The notes below the pieces were generated by a model, which ran no database searches, was not told where the DNA came from, and was given only the letters and a program-made list of their open reading frames with translations. Below, one piece after another: positions 31,321 to 39,849 of a stretch of 41,310 nt of DNA. The stretch comes from Alphaproteobacteria bacterium (GTDB lineage: Bacteria > Pseudomonadota > Alphaproteobacteria > Bin65), in contig JAJFFJ010000016.1 in NCBI GenBank assembly GCA_021776685.1, positions 1-41,310 on the forward strand. Reading direction: 5' to 3'. Within the stretch, counting starts at the first letter, position 1. Each line of letters opens with the position of its first letter. The translations under genes and the position numbers were made by a program.

Positions 31321-32436
31321 ATGAGCGCCAACAAGAGCTTGCTGATCCTGCCGGGCGACGGCATCGGCCCCGAGGTCATGGACGAAGTACGCCGGGTCAT
31401 CGACTGGTTCGACCGTGGCCGGGCGGTCAAATTCGATATCGAAGACGGCCTGGTAGGCGGGATTGCGATTGACGAGGAAGGCGCGCCTATCTCGGACGCA
31501 ACCATGGACAAGGCCAAGGCGTCGGATGCGGTTCTGTTTGGCGCCGTTGGTGGCCCCAAATGGGATGGCTTGCCCTTCGAAATGAAGGCCGAGCGCGGCC
31601 TGCTGCGCCTGCGCAAGGATATGGACCTGTTCGCCAACCTGCGTCCGGCGCTGTGTTTCGAGGCGCTTGCGGACGCGTCATCGCTGAAGCGTGAACTGGT
31701 TGCCGGCCTCGATATCATGATTCTGCGGGAATTGACCGGCGGCGTCTATTTTGGCGAGCCGCGCGGTGTTGAGGATCTGCCCGATGGCACCAAGCGTGCG
31801 GTGGACACCCAAGTCTACACCACGCCGGAAATCGAGCGCATCGCCCGGGTCGGTTTCGAGATGGCGCAGAAGCGCCGCGGCATTGTCCATTCGGCCGAGA
31901 AGTCGAATGTGATGCACACGGGCGTACTGTGGCGTGAAGTCGTCCAGCGGGTGCACGACGAGGAATACCCGGATGTGGAACTGCACCATATCCTGGCCGA
32001 CAACTGCTCCATGCAACTGGTCCGTACACCAAAGCAGTTTGATGTGATCGTCACCGACAACCTGTTCGGCGACATGCTGTCTGACGTGGCGGCGATGTTG
32101 ACGGGCTCTCTTGGCATGCTGCCTTCGGCGTCACTCGGCGCGCCCGATCCTGCCACCGGCAAGCGCTATGCGCTCTACGAGCCGGTCCATGGCTCGGCCC
32201 CCGACATTACGGGTCAGGGCATCGCCAATCCCTGCGCCAGTCTCCTCAGCTTCGCCATGGCGCTGCGCTATTCATATGATATGGGGGACGAGGCGGACTT
32301 GCTGGAAAAGGCAGTGTCAAACGTACTCGAGGGCGGCATGCGCACCGCGGATATCATGCAGGATGGCAAGGCACGGGTATCCACCAGCGTCATGGGCGAC
32401 ACCCTCCTCCGCGAACTGGACAAGCTGAACGGGTAG
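31321..32436 (+). CDS. leuB: 3-isopropylmalate dehydrogenase
   Basis: 371 residues; NAD-dependent oxidative decarboxylation in leucine synthesis. [75 protein letters not shown] and [20 protein letters not shown] are characteristic. GGAGAGAGGAAC precedes the ATG at 31321. The upstream frame to 31273 is not needed. Confidence 0.98.
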   Translation: MSANKSLLILPGDGIGPEVMDEVRRVIDWFDRGRAVKFDIEDGLVGGIAIDEEGAPISDATMDKAKASDAVLFGAVGGPKWDGLPFEMKAERGLLRLRKDMDLFANLRPALCFEALADASSLKRELVAGLDIMILRELTGGVYFGEPRGVEDLPDGTKRAVDTQVYTTPEIERIARVGFEMAQKRRGIVHSAEKSNVMHTGVLWREVVQRVHDEEYPDVELHHILADNCSMQLVRTPKQFDVIVTDNLFGDMLSDVAAMLTGSLGMLPSASLGAPDPATGKRYALYEPVHGSAPDITGQGIANPCASLLSFAMALRYSYDMGDEADLLEKAVSNVLEGGMRTADIMQDGKARVSTSVMGDTLLRELDKLNG

Positions 32437-32437
32437 G

Positions 32438-32935
32438 CTATTCGCCCCAGAAGATCCAGCGGCCGACACGGTCGAACAGACCGATGACCATGACAATGCC
32501 GGTCAGCAGGACAAAGACGGCAATTGCCAGAAAGGTGAAATAGCCGCCGTTTGTGCTGAGCAGGCGGCTGAAATAGGGCGCGGCCTGGAATTCCCGCACC
32601 TTGGTTGCCACCGTCTGGCGTAGCTTGTAGCTCGTGGCGCAGTCCCGAGGCAGCGGCAAGGGTTTATTGCCGTTTTTAGCCTGCCAAGTCTTCAGCCGGC
32701 CCTGGTAGCATTCCCGGCTGAGGATCGCCCAGCCCTGTTTGCCGGTTTTCAGCACGACCTCGTTGGCCTTCACCGGCGGCTTTTTTGCTGTGCGATACTG
32801 ATAGGCTGTGCGTTCGGCAACAAAACCGGTGTCGAAATGATAGTGCGCGACCGTATAGGCAATCGGCACCAGGCTGAGGATGATCAGCACCAGGCCGAAG
32901 CGCTTTATCTTGGTGTCGAGGATGCGGGCGAGCAT
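32438..32935 (-). CDS. Hypothetical two-TM membrane protein
   Basis: 165 residues of no family I recognise. A membrane segment near the N-terminus (FGLVLIILSLVPIAYTVAHY) and one near the C-terminus (FLAIAVFVLLTGIVMVIGLF) enclose about 95 residues holding two Cys (SRECYQG, PRDCATS) and many Lys/Arg. If the termini face the cytosol the loop is periplasmic and the Cys pair could be disulfide-bonded. It converges on leuB with one nt between stops. A start at 32977 is possible but gives an implausible leader. Confidence 0.7.
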   Translation of the reverse strand: MLARILDTKIKRFGLVLIILSLVPIAYTVAHYHFDTGFVAERTAYQYRTAKKPPVKANEVVLKTGKQGWAILSRECYQGRLKTWQAKNGNKPLPLPRDCATSYKLRQTVATKVREFQAAPYFSRLLSTNGGYFTFLAIAVFVLLTGIVMVIGLFDRVGRWIFWGE

Positions 32936-33164
32936 GACATGCCGTAATTTTGGGGTCCCGGGAGCCGAGCGCGGCATCTAAGCCTGAAAGTCTGGGCCGA
33001 ATAAACCCCTTTGGATCGCCCACCACAGCTTTCCGTAATATGGCGTCCCCAAATTGCCACTTTATACCGATGTCAAATCGGGCAATAATGGGATGTCGGA
33101 ATTCGCTGTCCGGGCAGCTGTGATGGTTGCTGCGCGGGCATGTGTGAAAAAGAGGATGCTCATC

Positions 33165-33320
33165 ATGCGTATCGTCAAAGCTGCCGTTATTGGTCTCGCC
33201 CTGGTTGGTTTCACGGGCACGACCGCCATGGCCTGCGGTTGGGGCAAGGGCAAGAAGTCCGCCCAGACCATCAAGCCGGGCACCAAGCAAACCACAATTT
33301 CGAGCGACACCAAAAAATAG
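33165..33320 (+). CDS. 51-residue secreted Lys/Thr-rich peptide
   Basis: The chain starts MRIVKAAVIGLALVGF, a clean signal peptide ending TAMA-C, followed by only about 29 mature residues: a single Cys, Trp, then GKGKKSAQTIKPGTKQTT and a basic tail. AGAGG sits 9 nt before the ATG, and a strong terminator lies 60 nt downstream, so it is a self-contained transcription unit. The Cys directly after the cleavage site could be lipidated, though the -3 residue is Thr rather than Leu. Not recognised; function unknown. Confidence 0.65.
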   Translation: MRIVKAAVIGLALVGFTGTTAMACGWGKGKKSAQTIKPGTKQTTISSDTKK

Positions 33321-33379
33321 CGCTTGGGCTGGCTCCGCCGCCCGGATGCTGGGCGGGAGCAAGCTGATACAAAATCTAG

Positions 33380-33410
33380 CCCCCGCCCGTTTGGGTGGGG
33401 GTTTTTGTTT
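33380..33410 (+). terminator. Intrinsic terminator after the small secreted peptide
   Basis: CCCCCGCCC (33380-33388) pairs with GGGTGGGGG (33393-33401), one G-T wobble, loop GTTT, followed by TTTTTGTTT. It also sits just before the convergent DUF962 gene end. Confidence 0.8.
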
Positions 33411-33416
33411 GCGCGC

Positions 33417-33785
33417 TCAGACTGGCTTTTTGTCGGTGCCGTCCCAGACCTCGTGGCGGGCATATTCGCCCTTCAGGCGGCCGGTCAACCAGGTGAAGAA
33501 CATCCGGAAGTCAGAGATCAGCGACCAGCCCGGATATTTGAATGTGGCGGGCTTGTTGTGCTCCACAAGAAAGTGGGCGAGCCAGGCGAAAAAGTAGCCA
33601 GATATGAGTGCGCCGGCGAGCAGCCACCAGATCTGGGTGACAATCGCCACCACCAGAAGCGTCAGGCCCATAGTGGTGCCGAGATAGTGCAGATAGCGGG
33701 TGGCTGGCTTTGTGTGTTCATGCAGGTAGAAGGGCCAGAACTCGCGATAGCTCTGGATTTTCTCGATTGGCGGTTGATAGGCCAT
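33417..33785 (-). CDS. DUF962/Mpo1-like membrane protein
   Basis: 122 residues. FYLHEHTKPATRYLHYLGT and AWLAHFLVEHNKPATFKYPGWSLISDFRMFF are the family blocks with conserved His residues; two hydrophobic helices lie between. In yeast the relative Mpo1 is an Fe(II)-dependent dioxygenase in alpha-oxidation of 2-hydroxy fatty acids, but bacterial members are mostly uncharacterised. The start MAYQPPIEKI at 33785 is preferred over an in-frame one at 33965. Confidence 0.85.
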   Translation of the reverse strand: MAYQPPIEKIQSYREFWPFYLHEHTKPATRYLHYLGTTMGLTLLVVAIVTQIWWLLAGALISGYFFAWLAHFLVEHNKPATFKYPGWSLISDFRMFFTWLTGRLKGEYARHEVWDGTDKKPV

Positions 33786-33946
33786 ACCGGCCTCCCGATG
33801 TTGGCCGGTGGGAAACGTTCCGGCCGGAAAGAGTGACAAGCTGCCGGTTTGAATGCCGACATTGTTGACCCTAAGTTTGATATCAGATTGCCGCGGCGCA
33901 GGTTGCCGATCAAGCGTTGTCCGCGGCTGAAACAAGGACGAAGCCC

Positions 33947-34969
33947 ATGGGCTATAAAGTTGCAATTGCGGGCGCCACCGGCGCGGTTGGCAAGGAAATG
34001 CTCGACATTCTGGCGGAACGGAAGTTTCCCGCAGATGATCTAATCCCGCTCGCGTCGGAGCGTTCTGCCGGCGATTTTATCGATTTCGCCGGTGACGGTC
34101 TTGAAGTGCGCAACCTCGCCGAATTTGATTTCAAGGGCGTGGAAATCGGCCTCTTCTCGCCTGGCGGCGCGGTCTCAGCGATCCATGCGCCGCGCGCGGC
34201 GGAGGCTGGCTGTGTTGTGATCGACAATACCTCCCATTTCCGCATGGACCCCGACGTGCCTCTCGTGGTGCCAGAGGTGAATCCGGACGCCATTGCGGGC
34301 TATACCGCACGCAACATCATTGCAAATCCCAACTGCTCAACCATTCAGATGGTGGTTGCCCTGAAGCCCCTGCATGATATGCAGCCGATCAAGCGCGTGA
34401 ATGTCGCCACCTACCAGTCCACTGCAGGCGCGGGACAGGCCGGAATGAACGAGTTGTTCGAACAGACCCGGTCGGTGTATGGCGGCGGGTCGGTGGAGCG
34501 CACCGAGTTCACAAAGCAGATCGCATTCAATGTCATCCCCCACATCGACAGCTTCATGGACGACGGCTTCACCAAGGAAGAGTGGAAGATGCGCGTCGAG
34601 ACCCAGAAAATTCTCGACCCAGCGATTGAGGTTTGCGCCACTTGCGTGCGCGTACCGGTTTTCATCGGCCATGGCGAGGCCTGCCATATTGAGTTCGAGG
34701 GGCCGATCGACGAGGACGCGGCGCGAAAGGCGCTTGAGGCGGCCCCTGGAATTTCGGTCGTCGATTACCGCGCTGACGAAGGCTACGTCACGCTTGTAGA
34801 GGCCGCAGGCGAAGACAAGGTCTATGTCAGCCGCATCCGCAAGGATCCGGATCTCGACAATGTGCTGTGTCTGTGGGTGGTTTCCGACAATCTGCGCAAG
34901 GGCGCGGCGCTCAATACCATCCAGATCGCAGAAGAACTGATCAAAGGCGCATTGGCCAAAGCGGCGTAG
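33947..34969 (+). CDS. asd: Aspartate-semialdehyde dehydrogenase
   Basis: 340 residues. Converts aspartyl phosphate to aspartate semialdehyde for lysine, threonine and methionine. VAIAGATGAVGKEMLDILAER is the NADP-binding start, and the catalytic Cys is C130 in IANPNCSTIQM. CVRVPVFIGHGEACHIEFE and KDPDLDNVLCLWVVSDNLRKGAALNTIQIAE are also diagnostic. AAGGA lies 8 nt before the ATG at 33947. Confidence 0.98.
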   Translation: MGYKVAIAGATGAVGKEMLDILAERKFPADDLIPLASERSAGDFIDFAGDGLEVRNLAEFDFKGVEIGLFSPGGAVSAIHAPRAAEAGCVVIDNTSHFRMDPDVPLVVPEVNPDAIAGYTARNIIANPNCSTIQMVVALKPLHDMQPIKRVNVATYQSTAGAGQAGMNELFEQTRSVYGGGSVERTEFTKQIAFNVIPHIDSFMDDGFTKEEWKMRVETQKILDPAIEVCATCVRVPVFIGHGEACHIEFEGPIDEDAARKALEAAPGISVVDYRADEGYVTLVEAAGEDKVYVSRIRKDPDLDNVLCLWVVSDNLRKGAALNTIQIAEELIKGALAKAA

Positions 34970-35164
34970 GTTTAGCCTGTCTGACGCCGTCGGAATCTGA
35001 CATTCAACTGAAGATTCTCGGCTGGCGGGACGAAATGGCCATGGCGATTCAGCATCACACCTGCTCTAATGGGCGCTTCCGCTGCATGCGCTGTTTCGGG
35101 ACAAGGCGTCGCTCAGGCTTTGGTCTGGGGCGGCCGGTCCGGCTGCGTAGACCGAGAGAACATA

Positions 35165-35353
35165 ATGGCAGTTGCTGGCTTGAAAACCGACAAATCCGAT
35201 CCCCTTGACCCGCCGCAACAGATGCCCCGGGCAGAGGGCGATGCGCCCGGTCACCGTTCCTGCATGGGATGCGGGATCAACTTCGAGAGTGAAGGCTGGC
35301 ATAATCGCCTTTGCCCCCGGTGTCGCAAGCAAAGCGCGCCGGAAGGCTGGTAG
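35165..35353 (+). CDS. Small zinc-ribbon protein
   Basis: 62 residues. Two CxxC motifs, CMGC and CPRC, separated by GINFESEGWHNRL, suggest a single treble-clef or zinc-ribbon knuckle binding one zinc. The ATG at 35165 is preceded by GAGAGAAC. No other family signature. Small CxxC proteins of this kind are common and mostly unstudied in alphaproteobacteria. Confidence 0.8.
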   Translation: MAVAGLKTDKSDPLDPPQQMPRAEGDAPGHRSCMGCGINFESEGWHNRLCPRCRKQSAPEGW

Positions 35354-35394
35354 GAAAGCCCTCCCGAGCCGCGCCCGGAGATACGAACAATCCC

Positions 35395-35422
35395 TTGACT
35401 TGTCGCCGTTGGTCCCTACCTA
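35395..35422 (+). promoter_or_regulatory. Candidate promoter for the cold-shock gene
   Basis: TTGACT (35395-35400) followed 16 nt later by TACCTA, a weak -10. It would give a 5' leader of about 130 nt, in keeping with long structured leaders on cspA-type mRNAs. The 206-nt gap otherwise holds no ORF. Confidence 0.35.
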
Positions 35423-35559
35423 TTCGGCGACAGCAGGCGTTTTCGCACTCGACGTGTGCACGATAAATCGCCAGCAGCTACCGCTTTCCCAGAGATATCG
35501 GTACAAATTCTTCGCCGGGCCCCTGCTCGGCGGAAATAACTTCTTGATTGGATACGCGT

Positions 35560-35769
35560 ATGACCAAAGGAACCGTTAAGTGGTTCAACCAGGCGAAAGG
35601 CTACGGCTTTATCGCTCCCGACGATGGATCAAAGGATGCATTCGTCCACATCACCGCTCTTGAACGCGCCGGCATTGACGGCCTCGCAGAAGGCCAACAG
35701 GTCGAATACGAGCTGAGGACCGGTGACAATGGTAAGGCAGCTGCCGAAGACATCACGCTGGTCGACTGA
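35560..35769 (+). CDS. CspA-family cold-shock protein
   Basis: 69 residues. The OB-fold cold-shock domain carries both RNA-binding motifs: KGYGFI (RNP1) and DAFVHI (RNP2), starting [11 protein letters not shown]. It binds single-stranded RNA and acts as an mRNA chaperone. A terminator directly follows. Which csp paralog it is cannot be told. Confidence 0.96.
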   Translation: MTKGTVKWFNQAKGYGFIAPDDGSKDAFVHITALERAGIDGLAEGQQVEYELRTGDNGKAAAEDITLVD

Positions 35770-35796
35770 CCCGATGACGTGACACTGCAATGAATG

Positions 35797-35827
35797 AAAG
35801 GCCCGCGCCATGCGGGCCTTTCTGTTT
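35797..35827 (+). terminator. Intrinsic terminator after the cold-shock gene
   Basis: AAAGGCCCGC (35797-35806) pairs perfectly with GCGGGCCTTT (35812-35821), pentaloop GCCAT, followed by CTGTTT. It lies 28 nt past the stop and only 16 nt before the desaturase ATG. Confidence 0.88.
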
Positions 35828-35842
35828 GCAACGTCCCGATGA

Positions 35843-36946
35843 ATGCCCCTGAACTCATTCAAGAGGCATGCAGCTTTGTCTTCCTACATCACCGCTGGCG
35901 CCACGGTTACCGGCGCCGCCACGCTCTCTGAACCGCAAACGTCTGGTCGCCAGCTCCGGCAACAGGTGGCCCGGTACCAGGCGCCGATACTGCACAAAAG
36001 CCTGCTGCAGCTTGTGACATCCATGGGAGGGTTCGTTGCCGTCTGTACGGCGATGTATCTGAGCGCAGATGTCTCATACTGGATCGCGATTGCCTTGGCG
36101 CCACTAGCCGCAGGTTTTCTCATCAGGACGTTCATCGTCCAGCATGATTGCGGGCACGGCTCCTTTTTCCGCTCACACTGGCTGAACACGTTGTTTGGCC
36201 ACCTCTGCACATTCATCACTTTCACGCCCTATGCGTCCTGGCACCGGCAGCATGCCGGCCACCATGGTGTCTGGAACAACCTCGACCGGCGGGACACCGG
36301 GGTCGACATGTATTCGACCTGCCTGACCGTGAAGGAATACCGCGCCCTGGGTCGCCGGCAACGGTGGTGGCACCAGCTGACGCGCAACACCGTATTCGCG
36401 AATCTGCTCCTGCCCCCGTTTGTGTTTCTGGTCCTCTACCGCGTACCGTTCGACATGCCCAAAGGCTGGCGCCGTGAGCGGCTCGGCGTCCTGCTGACCA
36501 ACCTGATGCTGGGCGGCCTGTTTGTCGGCCTGGCCTTTGCGGTGGGCTTTGGCCGGGTTGCCGAAATTCAGATCCCGATTATTGCGCTGGCGTCGATTGC
36601 CGGCGTCTGGCTGTTTACGGTTCAGCACCGTGCCGGAAAGGTCGTCTGGTCCCGGGCCGATGGGTGGACATCGGTCAAGGCGTCTCTTGAAAGTTCGACC
36701 TACCTGCGGATGACTCCGGTGTTGCAGTGGTTCACCGGCAACATTGGCCTGCACCATGTGCATCACCTGGATCCCAAGATCCCCAACTATCGGCTGCAGG
36801 AATGCCACGATGCCGTTGCAGAGTTGCAGGATGTCCCGGTCCTGACCTTGCGCACGGCCTTTCGGACCATGTCCCGCGTTTTGTGGGATGAGAGCCAGGA
36901 GCGTCTGGTGACCATCCGCTCGACCACAGTGCGCCGTCGGAAATAG
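35843..36946 (+). CDS. Membrane fatty acid desaturase
   Basis: 367 residues with four or more membrane segments and the three His boxes of acyl-lipid desaturases: HDCGHG, HRQHAGHH and HHVHH (before LDPKIPNYRL). These bind the di-iron centre. The best match is to the omega-6/delta-12 type (DesA-like), although the regiochemistry cannot be told from sequence. It starts 16 nt after the cold-shock terminator; a start inside the terminator tract is unlikely. No SD is obvious before 35843, so the true start could be slightly downstream. It may be expressed by read-through from csp. Confidence 0.92.
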   Translation: MPLNSFKRHAALSSYITAGATVTGAATLSEPQTSGRQLRQQVARYQAPILHKSLLQLVTSMGGFVAVCTAMYLSADVSYWIAIALAPLAAGFLIRTFIVQHDCGHGSFFRSHWLNTLFGHLCTFITFTPYASWHRQHAGHHGVWNNLDRRDTGVDMYSTCLTVKEYRALGRRQRWWHQLTRNTVFANLLLPPFVFLVLYRVPFDMPKGWRRERLGVLLTNLMLGGLFVGLAFAVGFGRVAEIQIPIIALASIAGVWLFTVQHRAGKVVWSRADGWTSVKASLESSTYLRMTPVLQWFTGNIGLHHVHHLDPKIPNYRLQECHDAVAELQDVPVLTLRTAFRTMSRVLWDESQERLVTIRSTTVRRRK

Positions 36947-37062
36947 CTTCGGAGTCTGGCGCGGCGCCTGAAGCGTCCACCCGTCGCGGTCATGCAACTG
37001 GCCAGCGACATGCTGGATATAGGATACTTCCGCCGATCTAAATCCTGCGGGAAGGAATCCTC

Positions 37063-37827
37063 ATGAAACCTGTCTGTCTTGTCATCGGCGCGGGGCGCGG
37101 CATCGGCGGCCATGTGGCCATGCGCTTTGCGAAAGAGGGCTATCATTCGGTGCTGTGCCGTCGCACGGATGAAGCCGGCCTTCAGGAAATGGTCGATGGT
37201 ATCAAGGCCGACGGTGGCGATGCCTCCGGTTTTCTGCTGAACGCGGTCAAGGACGGGTCCATCGAGGAACGGATCGCCGCTGTCGAGGCGGACATAGGGC
37301 CCGTGGAGGTTCTGGTCTATAATCTGGGTGCCCAGATCGGCGACCATTCGTTGGCCGACACCAGCCTCAAGGCCTACGAGATGGGTTGGCGTTTGGCCAG
37401 CTTCGGGCTTTTCCGGGCGGCGCACATGGCCTGCCCCCTGATGGTCGGCAGGGGCGGCGGCACCATTCTGGTTACTTCCGCAACAGCTGGCATGCGCGGC
37501 AACAAAGGCCAGCATAGCCACACCGCGGCCATGGGCGGACGACGCATGCTGTGCCAGTCGCTGAATGCAGAGTTCGCCCCCAAAGGAATTCATGTGGCCC
37601 ATATCCTGATTGATGGGGCCGTGGATGCGCCGGATACGCTCGGTCGGATGTTGGGCCCAGACGCCTACCAAGAACTTCGGGAGACCCGAGGCATGGAACA
37701 TGATGGCCTGCTGGTGCCGGCCGCCGTGGCGGACACTTATTGGCATCTCTCCCAGCAACATCGGTCGGCCTGGACCCATGAGATTGACCTCAGGCCCTTC
37801 TCCGAACAGCCCTGGTGGAACGATTGA
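37063..37827 (+). CDS. SDR-family protein with degenerate catalytic residues
   Basis: 254 residues. The Rossmann nucleotide motif VIGAGRGIGGH and the NLG segment (YNLGAQIG) are intact, as is the active-site Ser in VTSATAGMRG. The YxxxK catalytic pair of short-chain dehydrogenases is replaced by H153xxxM157 in SHTAAMGGRR. The downstream APKGIHVAHILIDGAVD fits a known subgroup of SDR proteins. It may bind NAD(P) without classical catalysis, or use a different residue. AAGGA precedes the ATG. It starts a run with GST and glutamine-synthetase-like genes. Confidence 0.88.
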   Translation: MKPVCLVIGAGRGIGGHVAMRFAKEGYHSVLCRRTDEAGLQEMVDGIKADGGDASGFLLNAVKDGSIEERIAAVEADIGPVEVLVYNLGAQIGDHSLADTSLKAYEMGWRLASFGLFRAAHMACPLMVGRGGGTILVTSATAGMRGNKGQHSHTAAMGGRRMLCQSLNAEFAPKGIHVAHILIDGAVDAPDTLGRMLGPDAYQELRETRGMEHDGLLVPAAVADTYWHLSQQHRSAWTHEIDLRPFSEQPWWND

Positions 37828-37829
37828 TT

Positions 37830-38468
37830 ATGGGTATGAAGCTTTACATGGTGCCGCTGGCGCCCAACCCCACAAAGGTAATGCTGTATCTGGCTGAGCG
37901 CGCGCAATTGGGCGCGGACCTTCCGATCGAGCAAATCATGGTCAATACGCTCAAGGGCCAGCACCGGGAGCCGGCGCACCTGTCACGCAATCCCTTCGGC
38001 ACGCTGCCTGTCCTGGAGTTGGACGATGGCACATATCTGATCGAATCCCTGGCGATCATGGAATATCTGGAAGACACCTACCGGGACGGCGCCTTGCGGC
38101 CCGGCGATGCATTGGCCTGTGGCCGTGCCCGGGATCTGGAGCGCGTGGTCGATCAGCGTATCGGCGTGCCCATCGCGGCCTACGTGCACGCCACCAAGTC
38201 GCCGATTGGCTGGGACCCGGAACCCGAAGTTGCTGCCAAGATGGTCGAGACCATTCAGATTCCACTGAACCACTTAGAAGGACTCCTGGCTGACGGGAGG
38301 CCGTATCTCAACGGCGAGCGGGTCGATATCGCCGATTGCACGCTGGCAGCCGGGATGCAGTTCCTGCGCTTCATAGAGGAGGATCTGATGGGTGACCGCC
38401 CGAACCTGCGAGCCTGGGACGAACGCTACCGGGCACGGCCAGCGGCTCAGGCTGTCCTCAAGTGGTAG
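37830..38468 (+). CDS. Glutathione S-transferase
   Basis: About 212 residues. The thioredoxin-like N-terminal domain contains LYMVPLAPNPTKVMLYL, the cis-Pro FGTLPVLELDDGTYLIES and MEYLEDTY. The alpha-helical C-terminal domain includes EGLLADGRPYLNGERVDIADCTLAAGMQF. The class cannot be decided. Starts two nt after the SDR stop; an ATG at 37836 is equally possible. Probably a cytosolic detoxification or isomerisation enzyme working with the neighbouring SDR. Confidence 0.9.
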   Translation: MGMKLYMVPLAPNPTKVMLYLAERAQLGADLPIEQIMVNTLKGQHREPAHLSRNPFGTLPVLELDDGTYLIESLAIMEYLEDTYRDGALRPGDALACGRARDLERVVDQRIGVPIAAYVHATKSPIGWDPEPEVAAKMVETIQIPLNHLEGLLADGRPYLNGERVDIADCTLAAGMQFLRFIEEDLMGDRPNLRAWDERYRARPAAQAVLKW

Positions 38469-38496
38469 CAATGGGAGATTGACTCCGGAGGGCGGC

Positions 38497-39804
38497 GTGA
38501 CTCCCGAAGAACTCATCATGGTCTGTACCAGCGACATCGCGGGTCAGGTGCGGGGCAAGGCGTTGACGGCGGTGGACGTGGATGGTGGCCAGCCGCCCCA
38601 GGTGCCTTGGACGCCCACGAACATCATGATCACGGCCCACGGACCGATTGCGGACAGTCCGTGGGGCCCGCTGGGTGACCTGATGCTGACGGGCGATCCG
38701 TCGACCCATGTCCGCCTCGTTTTCGGCGATGGCGATGTTCATCGGTTCATGCTCGGCGATCTCTCGGAGCCTGGCGGCGCGCCCTGGGCCTGTTGTCTTC
38801 GCGATTTCGCCCGCCGCGGCCTGGCCGCGCTGGAGGCGGAATTCGGCCTGACCCTGCGGGGCGCGATGGAGCACGAGTTTCACTATGACGGCGTCGAAGA
38901 ACGTCCAAACTCGGCCTACTCCCTGGATGCCCTCCGCCGGCAGGGAGCTTTCGCCGGCGACCTCCTGGCGGCCTTGCGCGAAGCCGGACTTACGCCCGAG
39001 TCCTTCATGCCGGAATATGGCCCGTCTCAGTATGAGGTGACTGTGGCGCCCTCCGAAGGACTGCGTATTGCCGATGAGGCGGTGATCCTGCGGGAGGTGT
39101 CTCAGACAATAGCGGCGCGGCACGGGGGGCGGGTCAGCTTCACACCGATGGTCCGCCCCGATGCGGTAGGCAACGGCGTCCATGTCCATTTCAGTCTGTG
39201 TGGCGAAGGCGGCGCGCCGGTCAACCACGACCCGGATGGCCCCGCCGGCCTGTCCGCTGTTGCGGGCGCCTTCTTGGCCGGCATCCTCTCCAAGCTACCG
39301 TCCCTTGTTGCGCTAACCGCCGCCAGCACCATCTCCTACCTGCGGCTGGTGCCCAACCGGTGGAGTGCGTCGGCGGTAAATCTGGGCCAGCAGGACCGCG
39401 AGGCGGCGGTGAGACTCTGTCCGGTCTTTGCCGCACGCGGTGCGGTTGAGGATCAGTTCCATTTCGAATACCGGGTCGCCGACGGGACCGCGAGTCCCTA
39501 CCTGCTACTGGGCGCTCTGGTCTGGGCCGGGCTTCACGGCTTGCGTCAGGACCTGCCGGCACCGCCCGTGACCGAGGAAAATGTGGCGGAGATGTCCGGG
39601 ACTGATCGCGCCGCGCTCGGCATTCAGGCCTTGCCCACGTCCCTGTCCCAGGCGCTCGACAGTTTGGCGGCGGACGATGATGTGATCGCATGGATGGGGC
39701 AGGCACTTCACGAAGCCTACCAGCGCCACAAGCGTTTTGAAGTGGGATTGATGGCCGACCTCGATCCCGCTGCGCAGTGCGCGCGTTATCATCTGGCCTA
39801 TTGA
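38497..39804 (+). CDS. Glutamine-synthetase-family enzyme
   Basis: About 435 residues, GTG start preceded by CCGGAGGG. Metal and substrate motifs: MEHEFHYD, GPSQYEVTVAPSEGLRIADE, GNGVHVHFSL, SYLRLVPNRWSA and FEYRVADGTASPYLLLGALVWAGLHGL. These fit the catalytic domain of GS/gamma-glutamyl-amine ligase (PuuA/GlnA3-like) proteins rather than GlnA itself, since the N-terminal beta-grasp is divergent. It likely forms a gamma-glutamyl amide with an amine substrate. 28 nt after the GST gene. Confidence 0.88.
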   Translation: MTPEELIMVCTSDIAGQVRGKALTAVDVDGGQPPQVPWTPTNIMITAHGPIADSPWGPLGDLMLTGDPSTHVRLVFGDGDVHRFMLGDLSEPGGAPWACCLRDFARRGLAALEAEFGLTLRGAMEHEFHYDGVEERPNSAYSLDALRRQGAFAGDLLAALREAGLTPESFMPEYGPSQYEVTVAPSEGLRIADEAVILREVSQTIAARHGGRVSFTPMVRPDAVGNGVHVHFSLCGEGGAPVNHDPDGPAGLSAVAGAFLAGILSKLPSLVALTAASTISYLRLVPNRWSASAVNLGQQDREAAVRLCPVFAARGAVEDQFHFEYRVADGTASPYLLLGALVWAGLHGLRQDLPAPPVTEENVAEMSGTDRAALGIQALPTSLSQALDSLAADDDVIAWMGQALHEAYQRHKRFEVGLMADLDPAAQCARYHLAY

Positions 39805-39849
39805 ACTGCGGCTACGCGGGAGGCGGCGCTCTGCCTCCCCGGGAGATGA

